Shown here: positions 16,589-24,481 of the stretch, piece after piece
Layout of the letters: every line of letters begins with the position of its first letter
How positions within the stretch are numbered: position 1 is the stretch's first letter
From: Candidatus Baltobacteraceae bacterium
Lineage (GTDB): Bacteria > Vulcanimicrobiota > Vulcanimicrobiia > Vulcanimicrobiales > Vulcanimicrobiaceae
Reading direction: 5' to 3'
Assembly (NCBI GenBank): GCA_036559195.1
Contig: DATBTN010000036.1
Span: 1 to 45,123 of the forward strand
Length of the DNA: 45,123 nucleotides
Program-made: the position numbers and the translations under genes
Notes under the pieces: generated by a model
Databases searched by the model: none
Told to the model about the DNA's origin: nothing
The model's input: the letters and a program-made list of their open reading frames with translations, nothing else

Positions 16589-16816
16589 TCAATCGGCCGC
16601 AGCCGCAGTCGCGCGTAATTCGCGCGTGCGGCTGCGGCGCAAGGTTGCGCCGTTTCTGCGCGGGTCGTCGGTGTTTTGGGCGACGTATGCCGCTACCGCA
16701 AGTTCGACGATTGAGGAAACCGAGACGCGATGCGTGTCGCGCAGGTGCGCGAGTTTGTCGGCTAGGGGGCGCGGCAAGGTCACCGTCACCCGGCAAAGTG
16801 GTGCGTGGTTTTTCAT
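16589..16816 (-). CDS. Ribbon-helix-helix (CopG-like) DNA-binding protein
   Basis: 75 residues. VTVTLPRPLADKLAHLRD followed by SVSSIVELAVAAYVA is the beta strand plus two helices of the ribbon-helix-helix fold, as in small repressors and antitoxins. The C terminus is basic and low complexity. It converges on the DUF4331 gene with no gap (stop adjacent to stop) and its 3' end contains a strong inverted repeat. It is divergent from the ECF sigma gene, so it may regulate that promoter. No toxin gene adjoins it, so an antitoxin role is not supported. Confidence 0.65.
   Translation of the reverse strand: MKNHAPLCRVTVTLPRPLADKLAHLRDTHRVSVSSIVELAVAAYVAQNTDDPRRNGATLRRSRTRELRATAAAAD
16596..16638. repeat. 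Perfect 12-bp inverted repeat with inner stem
   Basis: GCCGCAGCCGCA (16596-16607) pairs with TGCGGCTGCGGC (16627-16638); inside, GCGCG pairs with CGCGC around TAATT. It is a stable hairpin just after the DUF4331 stop and within the last codons of the RHH gene. It lacks a T run, so it may block readthrough or protect a 3' end. Confidence 0.6.
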
Positions 16817-16953
16817 AAAGACGTAAGACGAAACGGTGCGCGGGGACGTGTGGATTGCACGCCTGCGCGCGCGGTATGCAGGTAAAGCAAGCAGGCTTTA
16901 GACCGTTCTCAGCATTGGTTAATCATACGGTGCCCGGGTACAGTATTGCTCGT

Positions 16954-17451
16954 ATGGTAGAGCTGGGTGCTTTCGACGAGTTATACGCGACGTATCGATC
17001 GCTCGTCTTTGGCGTGGCTCTGCGCGTGCTGCGCAGTTCGATCGAGGCCGAGGACGTCGTGCAGATCATTTTTTTGAAGGCCTGGATGCACCCCGAGTCG
17101 TTTCGCGGCGGCAATATCGAGAGTTGGCTGACGACGCTTGCGAAAAATTGCTCGATCGACGTGCTGCGGAAACGCCGCCACGAACTCGCGGCCCTACCGA
17201 TGGAGTCGCTGCGCCTTTCCGCATCGTCGAACGATACCGAACAAGATGCGCTCGCCACCCTGCGCGCGAGCGCGGTTCGCGAAGCGCTGCGCTCGCTGCG
17301 CGTCGATCAGCGCGACGTCGTGGTGGCCTGTTTTTTGGATGGACAATCGCACGAACACATCGCGCGGGCGACGGCATTGCCGCTGGGTACGGTCAAGACG
17401 CGAATTCGCAGCGGCCTGCGGCATCTGCGCCGCCAGGCTACGAACTTATAG
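16954..17451 (+). CDS. ECF-type RNA polymerase sigma factor
   Basis: 165 residues from ATG 16954. Region 2 is visible at about 10-80 (LYATYRSLVFGVALRVLRSS, then EAEDVVQIIFLKAW and a W-L-T-T-L-AKN-C-x-IDVLRKRRH motif). Region 4 is at about 108-160 with ALRSLRVDQRDVVVACFLDG and the helix-turn-helix HIARATALPLGTVKTRIR. Start choice is uncertain; upstream in-frame starts exist to 16855. No transmembrane anti-sigma gene follows, which is unusual for an ECF gene. A STAS gene lies just downstream on the other strand. Confidence 0.9.
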   Translation: MVELGAFDELYATYRSLVFGVALRVLRSSIEAEDVVQIIFLKAWMHPESFRGGNIESWLTTLAKNCSIDVLRKRRHELAALPMESLRLSASSNDTEQDALATLRASAVREALRSLRVDQRDVVVACFLDGQSHEHIARATALPLGTVKTRIRSGLRHLRRQATNL

Positions 17452-17569
17452 CGTAAAAGACCAAACCGGTTAGAGCGACAAACGCGCCGCTTAGCACTTC
17501 GCCGTACCGCTCGAGATTGCCGAGGTTCACGCGCGAAGAATGGGACCGGTCGCGGGCACCTGCGTTACG
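17438..17569 (-). pseudogene. Possible C-terminal relic of a NicO/UreH-like membrane transporter
   Basis: On the minus strand this frame reads HSSRVNLGNLERYGEV, then LSGAFVALTGLVFYAISS and a stop at 17438. A 'leR-yG-evlsGa-va-l-Gl' segment preceded by a His/Arg linker is the usual C terminus of NicO/UreH/HupE-type transporters. Only about 35 residues survive; upstream the frame runs into the STAS gene. It overlaps the ECF 3' end by 14 bp. The similarity is from memory of the family and short, so chance is possible. Confidence 0.35.
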
Positions 17570-17879
17570 GCGCCGGTTCGCTCGGTGCGCTGATGACGGT
17601 TACGAGCTTTGAAAGGCCCGCGACTTCGAACATGCGTCGTATTCCCGCGCTTGCGATGACAATCATATCGAGCGGGTCTTTTCCGCTTTGTTGGAACCGG
17701 CGGCGATAACGCATCAGTACGGTCAGGATCGATGAGTCGATCGAGGTTGCCGCCGAGCAGTCGATGACGACGCGATCGGCGCTGTTCACGTCGGGCAACT
17801 GCGACTCGATCTCTTGGCGCCTGCTGATGTCTAAGTCACCGGTCAAGACCACACTGATGCTGCGTTCGTTAGCGGCCAC
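17565..17879 (-). CDS. STAS domain protein (anti-anti-sigma factor-like)
   Basis: 104 residues, a single STAS domain of SpoIIAA/RsbV type. SVVLTGDLDISRRQEIESQL is the first strand and helix, and VVIDCSAATSIDSSILTVLM holds the D-S-S site where the partner kinase would phosphorylate Ser; the Gly usual after D-S-S is Ile here. Such proteins release sigma factors by titrating anti-sigma kinases, but no kinase gene is in view. GTG 17879 with AGGAG upstream. The proximity to an ECF sigma gene is suggestive only, since ECF factors are not usually controlled by STAS partner switching. Confidence 0.85.
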   Translation of the reverse strand: MAANERSISVVLTGDLDISRRQEIESQLPDVNSADRVVIDCSAATSIDSSILTVLMRYRRRFQQSGKDPLDMIVIASAGIRRMFEVAGLSKLVTVISAPSEPAP

Positions 17880-17922
17880 TACTCTTTTGGGCTCCTAGGG
17901 ACGAGATGGTTGCCGACTAAAA

Positions 17923-17961
17923 GGACGGCGTATCGGAGGCCTATTCCCGGCTACGCCGTCC
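17923..17961 (-). terminator. Intrinsic terminator of the six-helix membrane protein gene
   Basis: 10-bp stem GGACGGCGTA / TACGCCGTCC (17923-17932 with 17952-17961). Read on the minus strand it is followed by TTTTAG. It lies downstream of the minus-strand gene ending at 18008. Confidence 0.7.
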
Positions 17962-18007
17962 AATAAACTGGAGGTTCAACCGCCTGCTTGGCGGGTTCTG
18001 GCTCGCG

Positions 18008-18598
18008 CTAGAGCCACCAATGCGCCCCGATCGTGGTATTCAGCGTGACGCCGAAGGTGAGATAGATCAGCCAAATGCCGGTGAGGAACTGCCAAAGTCC
18101 GACCAACCGGCGTCCCTCGAAGACGCCGAAGCTCGTGGGAACTTCGGTGATGTAGATCAGGCAAAGCCCGATAAACAGAATGCCCGCCGGCACATCGCCG
18201 GCTCCGAAGAAGACCATCGCGCCCAGCAGCGAGAGTAGGAAAAACGCGATCGCCATCCAGGCATCGGGTTGCGAACTCGAGCCGATGAAGCGGCGATGCG
18301 AAAGCGCAAACCAATGCACGCCGTAGGCCGTAAACGCGAGTGCTGCCATGTACAGCGGTGGGGAATTGGTGAAGACGCCGAACCACGTGAGGCCGACCAT
18401 GAGGTAGACTCCGGTGATGAATTGCATGAACCCGTTCATCCAAATGCCCCAGAGCCCGATCGTGCGATCGACCTCGGGCGACGCTTGCGGGTAACCGAAG
18501 AGTGCCTGGCCGCCCCAGATGAAGTATCCGGTTCCGAGTCCGAAGAAGCCGATGGCGAGCGGCGCGAATGCCGAATGGGCGAATGTCAGTGGTGACAT
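18008..18598 (-). CDS. Six-helix membrane protein, GPR1/FUN34/YaaH (acetate uptake)-like
   Basis: 196 residues, about six membrane spans. FAPLAIGFFGLGTGYFIWGG near the N terminus and MAALAFTAYGVHWFALS at about 95-111 resemble the SatP/YaaH family landmarks (the 'N-P-A-P-L-G' region and the 'TAFTSYGxFWL' loop), and YLTFGVTLN near the end resembles the family's 'YLAxGEVLN'. The classical NPAPLG motif itself is not intact. If the assignment is right, it would carry acetate or a related small acid across the inner membrane. ATG 18598 has AAGGAAC upstream on the coding strand. It is divergent from the threonine dehydratase gene with only 39 bp between starts. Confidence 0.7.
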   Translation of the reverse strand: MSPLTFAHSAFAPLAIGFFGLGTGYFIWGGQALFGYPQASPEVDRTIGLWGIWMNGFMQFITGVYLMVGLTWFGVFTNSPPLYMAALAFTAYGVHWFALSHRRFIGSSSQPDAWMAIAFFLLSLLGAMVFFGAGDVPAGILFIGLCLIYITEVPTSFGVFEGRRLVGLWQFLTGIWLIYLTFGVTLNTTIGAHWWL

Positions 18599-18637
18599 TG
18601 CGTTCCTTTCACGAAAAGAGTGACGTAGGTTATTGAA

Positions 18638-19588
18638 ATGCCGACGAGAGTCTACCGCGAAATGATTGAACCTTCTGCTATTACCCATGCAGCGGATCGA
18701 ATAGCACCCTACGTACGCGAAACGCCGATCGTACGCTTGGAGCCCGATGCGTTCGGATCGAGCGCGCGCATTTCGCTCAAGCTCGAATCGCTGCAGCATG
18801 CGGGTTCGTTCAAAACGCGCGGCGCATTCAATTGCGTTTTGGGAAGCGATACCGGCCAAGCCGGAGTGATCGCCGCGTCGGGCGGCAATCACGGACTCGC
18901 GGTTGCGTACGTTGCCAAGACCCTCGGCTTGCGCGCGGAGATCTTCGTGCCGACGGTGAGTCCGGCGATTAAAGTGGAGCGGCTGCGCCACTACGGTGCG
19001 ACCGTCAACGTGGTGGGCGCAAACTATAACGAGGCGCTCGATGCCAGCCGCGAGCGTGCGGCGCAGACCGGCGCGCTCGAGATTCACGCCTTCGATCACC
19101 CGGCCATCGTGGCCGGCGCCGGAACGACCGGGCGAGAATTCGAGATGCAGGCCGAGGGGCTCGACACGGTCCTGGCCGGCGTCGGCGGCGGCGGATTCAT
19201 CGCCGGGATTGCGGCCTGGTTCGCCGGGCGCGTGCGGGTGATCGGCGTCGAGCCGGCGGCGTGCCCGACGCTCCACGCGGCGCTGGCGGCCGGGCATCCG
19301 GTAGAGGTAGCGACCTCGGGCGTAGCCTCGGATTCGCTGGGCGCGAAGCGCGTGGGCGAGATTGCGTTCGAGGTGGCGAGCTGCTACGTGGAGCGCTCCG
19401 TGCTCGTGCCCGACGACGCGATCGGACTCGCGCAGCGCGCGCTCTGGAGCGAACTGCGGGTGGTGGCCGAGCCCGGCGGAGCGGCGGCGCTCTCGGCGCT
19501 GCTCTGCGGTGCGTACGTGCCGGAGCCGGGCGAACGCGTCGGCGTGCTGGTCTGCGGAGGTAACGCCGACCTCACGCGCCTGCTCTAA
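18638..19588 (+). CDS. Threonine/serine dehydratase (PLP, fold type II)
   Basis: 316 residues. Deaminates Thr (or Ser) to a 2-oxoacid. The Schiff-base Lys lies in HAGSFKTRGAFN (about residue 60), the substrate loop is SGGNHGLAVAYVAK, and the phosphate cup is GVGGGGFIAG. There is no C-terminal ACT-like regulatory domain, so it is the short catabolic type rather than allosteric IlvA. The Ser at the PLP N1 position is replaced by a C-terminal VCGGNAD motif as in many tdcB-like enzymes. ATG 18638 or ATG 18662 could be the start. It is followed at 25 bp by dusB and may begin a transcript running to 24438. Confidence 0.9.
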   Translation: MPTRVYREMIEPSAITHAADRIAPYVRETPIVRLEPDAFGSSARISLKLESLQHAGSFKTRGAFNCVLGSDTGQAGVIAASGGNHGLAVAYVAKTLGLRAEIFVPTVSPAIKVERLRHYGATVNVVGANYNEALDASRERAAQTGALEIHAFDHPAIVAGAGTTGREFEMQAEGLDTVLAGVGGGGFIAGIAAWFAGRVRVIGVEPAACPTLHAALAAGHPVEVATSGVASDSLGAKRVGEIAFEVASCYVERSVLVPDDAIGLAQRALWSELRVVAEPGGAAALSALLCGAYVPEPGERVGVLVCGGNADLTRLL

Positions 19589-19613
19589 GCCCGTGTGTTA
19601 TACTACGGTCGCT

Positions 19614-20621
19614 ATGCCGCGCTCCGTCCCCCCGCTGGTCATTGGACCGCACGAAATCTGGCCGCCGCTGATCTTGGCCCCGATGTCCGGCGTGACCAAT
19701 CGCACCATGCGGGCCCTCTACAAGCCGTTCGGACTCGGGCTGACGGTGACCGAGTTCGTTTCGGCCAACGCCCTGCGATATGCATCGAGCGCCAAGCGGA
19801 CGATGGAGATGATCGACCAGCACGGCATGGAGAAGCCGGTCTCCACGCAGCTCTGGGGCGACGATCCGGCGGTGATGGCGCAGGCCGCGCGAGTGGTGCG
19901 CGAATGCGGCGCCGATATCGTCGATATCAATTTCGGCTGTCCGGCTCCGAAGGTGACGAAGATCAACGGCGGCTCCGCGTGTTTGCGCGATATCGATCGC
20001 TGCGAGGCCATCATGCGCGCTGTGGTTGAAGCCGTCGATTGCCCGGTGACCATGAAGATGCGCTTGGGCTGGAGCGAAGACCAGATCGTATACGTGGAAG
20101 TCGCCAAGCGCGCGCAACACGTGGGCGTGCGGGCGGTTACGCTGCACGCGCGTACCGCGCGGCAATTCTACAAAGGCACCGCCGATTGGGAGCACATCGC
20201 GCGCCTCAAACGCGCGGTCGATATTCCGGTGATCGGCAACGGCGATCTCGATGACGCGGAAGGCGCGATGCGCCGCATGCGCGACGCGGGAGTCGATGCG
20301 ATCATGCTCGGGCGCGCGACGCTCGGTAATCCATGGCTGATCTCGCAGATTCGCGACCTCATGGAAGGCCGCGACGCGCAGCCGGTTCCTAGTGCCGCCG
20401 ATCGTTTGCGGTTCGCGCTCGTGCATTACCGAACGATGGTGGACGAACTCGGGGAATCGCGTGCCGTTCCGCAGATGCGCAAACATTTGGCACTCTATTT
20501 CAAGGGCATTGCGAACGCGGCGATTCTGCGCGAGCGCATCATGCATCTCGATCGCGCGGAGGAGGTTATCGCGGTGGTAGAAGAAACGATCGCCGATCTC
20601 GAGCGAGCGGTGGCGGCGTGA
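19614..20621 (+). CDS. dusB: tRNA-dihydrouridine synthase (DusB type)
   Basis: 335 residues. FMN enzyme reducing specific uridines in the tRNA D-loop. TIM-barrel motifs are clear: LILAPMSGVTNRTMRAL (FMN), VDINFGCPAPKVTKINGGSA with the catalytic Cys, VTMKMRLGW, LHARTARQFYKGTADW, VIGNGDLDD and IMLGRATLGNPWLI. The C-terminal helical domain follows from about 245. ATG 19614 is chosen to match the family N terminus; the frame extends upstream inside the dehydratase gene. Its stop overlaps the aminotransferase start (GTGA). Confidence 0.95.
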   Translation: MPRSVPPLVIGPHEIWPPLILAPMSGVTNRTMRALYKPFGLGLTVTEFVSANALRYASSAKRTMEMIDQHGMEKPVSTQLWGDDPAVMAQAARVVRECGADIVDINFGCPAPKVTKINGGSACLRDIDRCEAIMRAVVEAVDCPVTMKMRLGWSEDQIVYVEVAKRAQHVGVRAVTLHARTARQFYKGTADWEHIARLKRAVDIPVIGNGDLDDAEGAMRRMRDAGVDAIMLGRATLGNPWLISQIRDLMEGRDAQPVPSAADRLRFALVHYRTMVDELGESRAVPQMRKHLALYFKGIANAAILRERIMHLDRAEEVIAVVEETIADLERAVAA

Positions 20622-21892
20622 CCGCCCTTGCGAACGACAAGTCGCAAGCGCAAGAGCTCTATGCGGAGACCTACGAGAATTACCGGCAGTTCGTGAATCC
20701 GCCGCTGGCACGCGTGATGAAACTTTCGGGAAGTCCCGTGGAAGTGCGCGCGCGAGGCTGCACCATTTGGGATCAGAACGGCAAGGCGTATCTCGATTTC
20801 GCCGGCGGGTACGGCGTCTTTACGCTCGGGCACAGCCATCCCAAAGTGATCGCGGCGGTGCAAGCGCAGCTCGAGCTGATGTCGCTCTCGGGAAAAACGA
20901 TGTTCAACGTCATGCTCGGCCGCGCGTCGCGCAAACTCGCCGAGATGACGCCGGGCGATCTGCAGATTTCGTTTTGGGCCAATAGCGGAACCGAGGCCGT
21001 TGAAGGCGCCATCAAGCTCGCGCGCGCCGCGACGAAGCGTTCCAAGATCGTGGGAACCGAGAACGGCTATCACGGCAAAACGATGGGCGCGCTCTCGGCG
21101 AGCGGCCGCGAGTATTTCAAGACCGAGTATCGCCCGCTCGTGCCCGATATGACGCACGTTGCCTTCGGCGACGCAGCGTGTTTAGAGGAGGCGCTGCGCG
21201 ACGCGGCGGCCTTCATCGTCGAACCCGTGCAGGGCGAAGGCGGCGTCAATATTCCAGCCGCCGGCTATTTGCGGGCGGCTCGAGAGGCCTGCGATCGCGC
21301 GGGCGCGCTCTTGATCGCCGACGAGGTGCAGACCGGGCTCGGCCGCTGCGGCTTGGCGTTCGGCTGCGATCGCGATGGCGTGGTGCCCGACATCATGGCG
21401 CTGGCGAAGGGGCTCTCGGGCGGAATCGTGCCGGTCGGAGCGTTTATCGTGCGGCCGACCGTGTGGAACGCGGCCTACGCGAAGGCGCCGCTCATGCACA
21501 CCTCGACGTTCGGCGGCAACGAACTCGCGTGCGCTGCCGCGCTCGCCGCGATGCACGTGTTAGAAGAAGATGGGCTGATCGAGAACGCGCGCGTGCGCGG
21601 CGAACAACTGCTCGCCGGCGTCCGCGGCTTGGCGCACAACTATCCTGGCGTGGTGCGCGACGTTCGCGGCCTCGGGTTACTCGTCGGCGTCGAACTCACG
21701 AACGAAGGCTACGGCGGCTGGATCATTCCCGAGATGCTCAAGGCCGGCGTAACGGCGGCGTGGACGCTCAACATGCAGCGCGTCATTCGACTCGAACCGC
21801 CGCTCGTCGTTACGCAAGCCGAGGTTGAAGTAGCGCTGCGCGCGCTCGAAGCAGGGCTGGCGACCGCCTACGAGAAGCTCGGGCAGTTGTAA
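20618..21892 (+). CDS. Class III PLP aminotransferase (putrescine/ornithine aminotransferase-like)
   Basis: 424 residues. It has the class III aminotransferase layout: YLDFAGGYGVFTLGHSHPKV, ANSGTEAVEGAIKLARAAT (PLP phosphate), NGYHGKTMGALSASG (ring stacking), LIADEVQTGLGRCG (Asp to pyridine N), LAKGLSGGIVPVGA (Schiff-base Lys) and STFGGNELACAAA. Overall it looks closest to PatA-like putrescine or ornithine delta-aminotransferases. Coupled by GTGA overlap to dusB and followed by three genes that look like one pathway, so the amino donor may be special to that pathway. A degenerate repeat separates it from the next gene. Confidence 0.92.
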   Translation: MTALANDKSQAQELYAETYENYRQFVNPPLARVMKLSGSPVEVRARGCTIWDQNGKAYLDFAGGYGVFTLGHSHPKVIAAVQAQLELMSLSGKTMFNVMLGRASRKLAEMTPGDLQISFWANSGTEAVEGAIKLARAATKRSKIVGTENGYHGKTMGALSASGREYFKTEYRPLVPDMTHVAFGDAACLEEALRDAAAFIVEPVQGEGGVNIPAAGYLRAAREACDRAGALLIADEVQTGLGRCGLAFGCDRDGVVPDIMALAKGLSGGIVPVGAFIVRPTVWNAAYAKAPLMHTSTFGGNELACAAALAAMHVLEEDGLIENARVRGEQLLAGVRGLAHNYPGVVRDVRGLGLLVGVELTNEGYGGWIIPEMLKAGVTAAWTLNMQRVIRLEPPLVVTQAEVEVALRALEAGLATAYEKLGQL

Positions 21893-21974
21893 TGACCCCG
21901 AAGTATTCCGTCATCCCGAGCCCCTCGAAGGGCGAGCCTCCCGACGAGCCGAGCGGTGAGGGCGCTTCGGGTTA

Positions 21975-22412
21975 ATGCCGTATGTTGAAACGACAATCGT
22001 GATTGCCGCCCCCGCGCGCACGGTGTACGAGCTTGCCAAAGAGCAGGAGCGTTTTCCGCAGTTCATGCCCGACGTCGAGACGGTGACGGTGCTCGAACGG
22101 CACGCCGACCACATCATCACCCGTTGGAAGACGCTGGTCGAAGAGGCGCCCATCGAGTGGACCGAAGAGGATCGCTTCGACGACGGCGCGCTGCGCATCG
22201 ACTACAAGCTGCTCGAAGGCGACCTCGATACGTTCGAAGGCGCGTGGACGTTTACCGAAAACGACGGCCGGACGCACGTGGTGCTCGGGGTCGAATACGA
22301 TTTCGGCGTTCCGACGCTCGCCGAATTGATCGGCCCGACGCTGCATAAGAAGGTTCAGGAGAACAGCGCGATGATGCTGGCCGCATTAAAGAGCGAGGCC
22401 GAAAAAGCGTGA
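21975..22412 (+). CDS. SRPBCC (START-like) family protein
   Basis: 145 residues. Opens MPYVETTIVIAAPARTVYEL, the typical first strand and helix of polyketide cyclase/SRPBCC proteins, with RFPQFMPDVETVTVLE next and a long C-terminal helix. These helix-grip folds bind hydrophobic ligands; some are aromatase/cyclases, others coenzyme Q-binding COQ10-like. No catalytic residues can be assigned. It overlaps the AAR-like gene by 4 bp, so a shared lipid-like or ring-shaped intermediate is a reasonable guess. Confidence 0.88.
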   Translation: MPYVETTIVIAAPARTVYELAKEQERFPQFMPDVETVTVLERHADHIITRWKTLVEEAPIEWTEEDRFDDGALRIDYKLLEGDLDTFEGAWTFTENDGRTHVVLGVEYDFGVPTLAELIGPTLHKKVQENSAMMLAALKSEAEKA

Positions 22413-23536
22413 CTGCCGCGCCGACCGCCAAATTTTGCTTCGTCGTGCATCCGCTTTCGCTTGAGGATGTGGTTCGCTACGAACCGGGAGCGAAGGGCAA
22501 AGGCGAGGCGATCGTTCGCAAGATTATGGAATGGATGCCGTCGTGGGCGGCGGTACACGTGACCGGCGTGCGCGCGCCCGACGGCCGCGAGACCGAAGGC
22601 TGGTTCGTCAGCGCCGCGCTGCTGCCCGAACAGATGCTCGAACTCCCGCGTGAGAAGGTGTACGAGCGCATCCTGCGCGCGATCGAGATCGGCGTGGAAC
22701 TCGGAGCCGAGGTGGCGGGGCTGGGTGCGTTCACCGGCGTCGTAGGCGACGGTGGCATAACGATCGCGGAGCGCTCGCCGATTCCGGTAACGACCGGCAA
22801 CTCGTTGACGATCGCCGCCGGGATTCAAAGTTTTTTCCGCGGCGCCGCAGAGATGGGCATCGATCCGTCGCAATCGACGGCCGTCGTGATCGGCGCGACC
22901 GGTTCGATCGGTGCGGCCTGCGCCAAGTTGATCGCACCGAAAGTTGCGCATCTCATCCTGGTCGCGCGCAACAATACGCGCCTGGCAAAATTTCACGATT
23001 CGGTTAAAGACGAGCTGCCCTGCACGTCGTCGTACACGACCGACGTCGGCGCCGCCGTGCGTCAGGCGCAATTGATTCTGACCGCGACCAGTTCGACGCA
23101 GGAGATCATCCAACCGGAAGATCTGCAGACGGGCGCCGTGGTCTGCGAGCTTTCGCTCCCGCACGACGTGAGCCGCCGCGTCGCGCAGGAACGGCCCGAC
23201 GTGCTCGTGACCGAGGGCGGCAATATGATGGTTCCCGGCGATCCCATCTTCGATCGCGTGCGCGAACCCGGCACGCCCTTCGATCTCAATCTCCCGCCGC
23301 GCACGGCGCTCGCGTGCATGAGCGAGACGATGATCCTGGCGCTCGAGAATCGGCGCGAATCGTACACGCTCGGGCGCGGCATCGATATCGCGAAGGTCGT
23401 CGAGATCGAGGGTTTGGCCGCCAAAAACGGCTTTACGCTAGCCGACATGCGCGCGTTCGATACGGCCATCACACCGGAGAAGATCGAAGCCACTCGCCGC
23501 GCGGCGCAAGCGCGCAGAAATTCGGCGGTCGCGTGA
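22409..23536 (+). CDS. Long-chain acyl-ACP reductase-like NAD(P)-binding protein
   Basis: 375 residues from GTG 22409. The order of motifs parallels cyanobacterial acyl-ACP reductase: an N-terminal domain with GAEVAGLGAFTGVVGDGG (cf. 'ALGGFTSII'), VTTGNSLTIAAGIQ (cf. 'FTTGNTHTAYV'), a Rossmann dinucleotide motif VIGATGSIGAACAKL at about 158-172, and a C-terminal helical tail. In cyanobacteria the family makes fatty aldehydes, but the catalytic Cys of AAR is not confidently placed here. Related proteins in Gram-positive bacteria are annotated as shikimate-dehydrogenase-like. The gene is coupled to its neighbours on both sides. Substrate unknown. Confidence 0.82.
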   Translation: MTAAPTAKFCFVVHPLSLEDVVRYEPGAKGKGEAIVRKIMEWMPSWAAVHVTGVRAPDGRETEGWFVSAALLPEQMLELPREKVYERILRAIEIGVELGAEVAGLGAFTGVVGDGGITIAERSPIPVTTGNSLTIAAGIQSFFRGAAEMGIDPSQSTAVVIGATGSIGAACAKLIAPKVAHLILVARNNTRLAKFHDSVKDELPCTSSYTTDVGAAVRQAQLILTATSSTQEIIQPEDLQTGAVVCELSLPHDVSRRVAQERPDVLVTEGGNMMVPGDPIFDRVREPGTPFDLNLPPRTALACMSETMILALENRRESYTLGRGIDIAKVVEIEGLAAKNGFTLADMRAFDTAITPEKIEATRRAAQARRNSAVA

Positions 23537-24438
23537 AAACCATCGTCTCGGTCTCGCTCGGCAGCAGCACGCGCGATCATCACGCCACCGCGGATTTGCT
23601 CGGCGAACGGTTCGAGATCTCGCGCGTCGGCACCGACGGAAAACTCGACGTGGCGATTGCCAAGGTCAAAGAACTCGACGGCAAGGTCGACGCGATCGGC
23701 CTAGGCGGCATCGACGTGTATCTCTACGCCGGCAAGCACCGCTTCGCGCTGCGCGACGGCCTCCGCTTGCTCGAGGCGGCGAAGATCACGCCGGTCGTCG
23801 ACGGGAGCGGCCTCAAAAACACGCTCGAACGCGAAGCGATCCGTTTCATGCAAGACGATCTGCACATCGATCTCAAAGGCCGGCGCGTACTGATGGTCAG
23901 CGCGCTCGATCGCTTCGGCATGGCGCAAGCCTTGGTCGATGCCGGCGCCGACGTGCTCTTCGGCGACTTCATCTTCGCCCTCGACAAAGACATGCCGGTC
24001 CGCAGCCTCGCCGAATTCGAGGAAATGGCCGAGAAGTATCTGCCCGACGCGTGCAAGCTGCCGTTTCAATTCTTCTATCCGACCGGCAAGAAACAAGAGA
24101 AGCCCCCCGAGCCGAAATATCCGCAGTACTATCACGACGCGGAGATCATCGCCGGCGACTTCCACTTCATGCGCCAATTCATGCCCGACGATCTCGGCGG
24201 CAAGATCGTCCTCACGAACACCGTGACCGAAAACGACGTCAACGAACTGCGCAAACGCGGAGTCGCGCAATTAATCACGACGACGCCGGATTTCCAAGGC
24301 CGCTCCTTCGGAACCAACGTCGTCGAAGCCGCGCTCCTCGCCCTCCTCAACAAAACCTGGACCGACGTAACCCCCGCCGACTACGAACGCGTCCTGCACG
24401 AACTCCACCTAAAACCCCGAGTCATCACCCTCTCCTAG
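23533..24438 (+). CDS. Quinate 5-dehydrogenase-like protein
   Basis: 301 residues from GTG 23533 (4-bp overlap with the preceding gene). It begins KTIVSVSLGSSTRDHHA and contains GLGGIDVYLYAGKHRFALRD, VVDGSGLKNTLEREAIRF, VLMVSALDRFGMAQALVDAG, ADVLFGDFIFAL and ITTTPDFQGRSFGTNVVEA. These match proteins annotated 'quinate 5-dehydrogenase' in Firmicutes. To my knowledge that name is an automatic label; the sequence lacks the usual AroE active-site Lys/Asp pattern. Last gene of the transcript; a repeat array follows. Confidence 0.8.
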   Translation: MKTIVSVSLGSSTRDHHATADLLGERFEISRVGTDGKLDVAIAKVKELDGKVDAIGLGGIDVYLYAGKHRFALRDGLRLLEAAKITPVVDGSGLKNTLEREAIRFMQDDLHIDLKGRRVLMVSALDRFGMAQALVDAGADVLFGDFIFALDKDMPVRSLAEFEEMAEKYLPDACKLPFQFFYPTGKKQEKPPEPKYPQYYHDAEIIAGDFHFMRQFMPDDLGGKIVLTNTVTENDVNELRKRGVAQLITTTPDFQGRSFGTNVVEAALLALLNKTWTDVTPADYERVLHELHLKPRVITLS

Positions 24439-24481
24439 CAAGGGGAGCCCGCTTCTTCCAGCATGACAGGCGCGGAGTCCG

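Noticed and set aside
18599-19297. N-terminal extension of the six-helix membrane protein on the minus strand
   Set aside because: The extension is Arg/His-rich antisense of threonine dehydratase; a good ribosome site and hydrophobic start place the true start at 18598.
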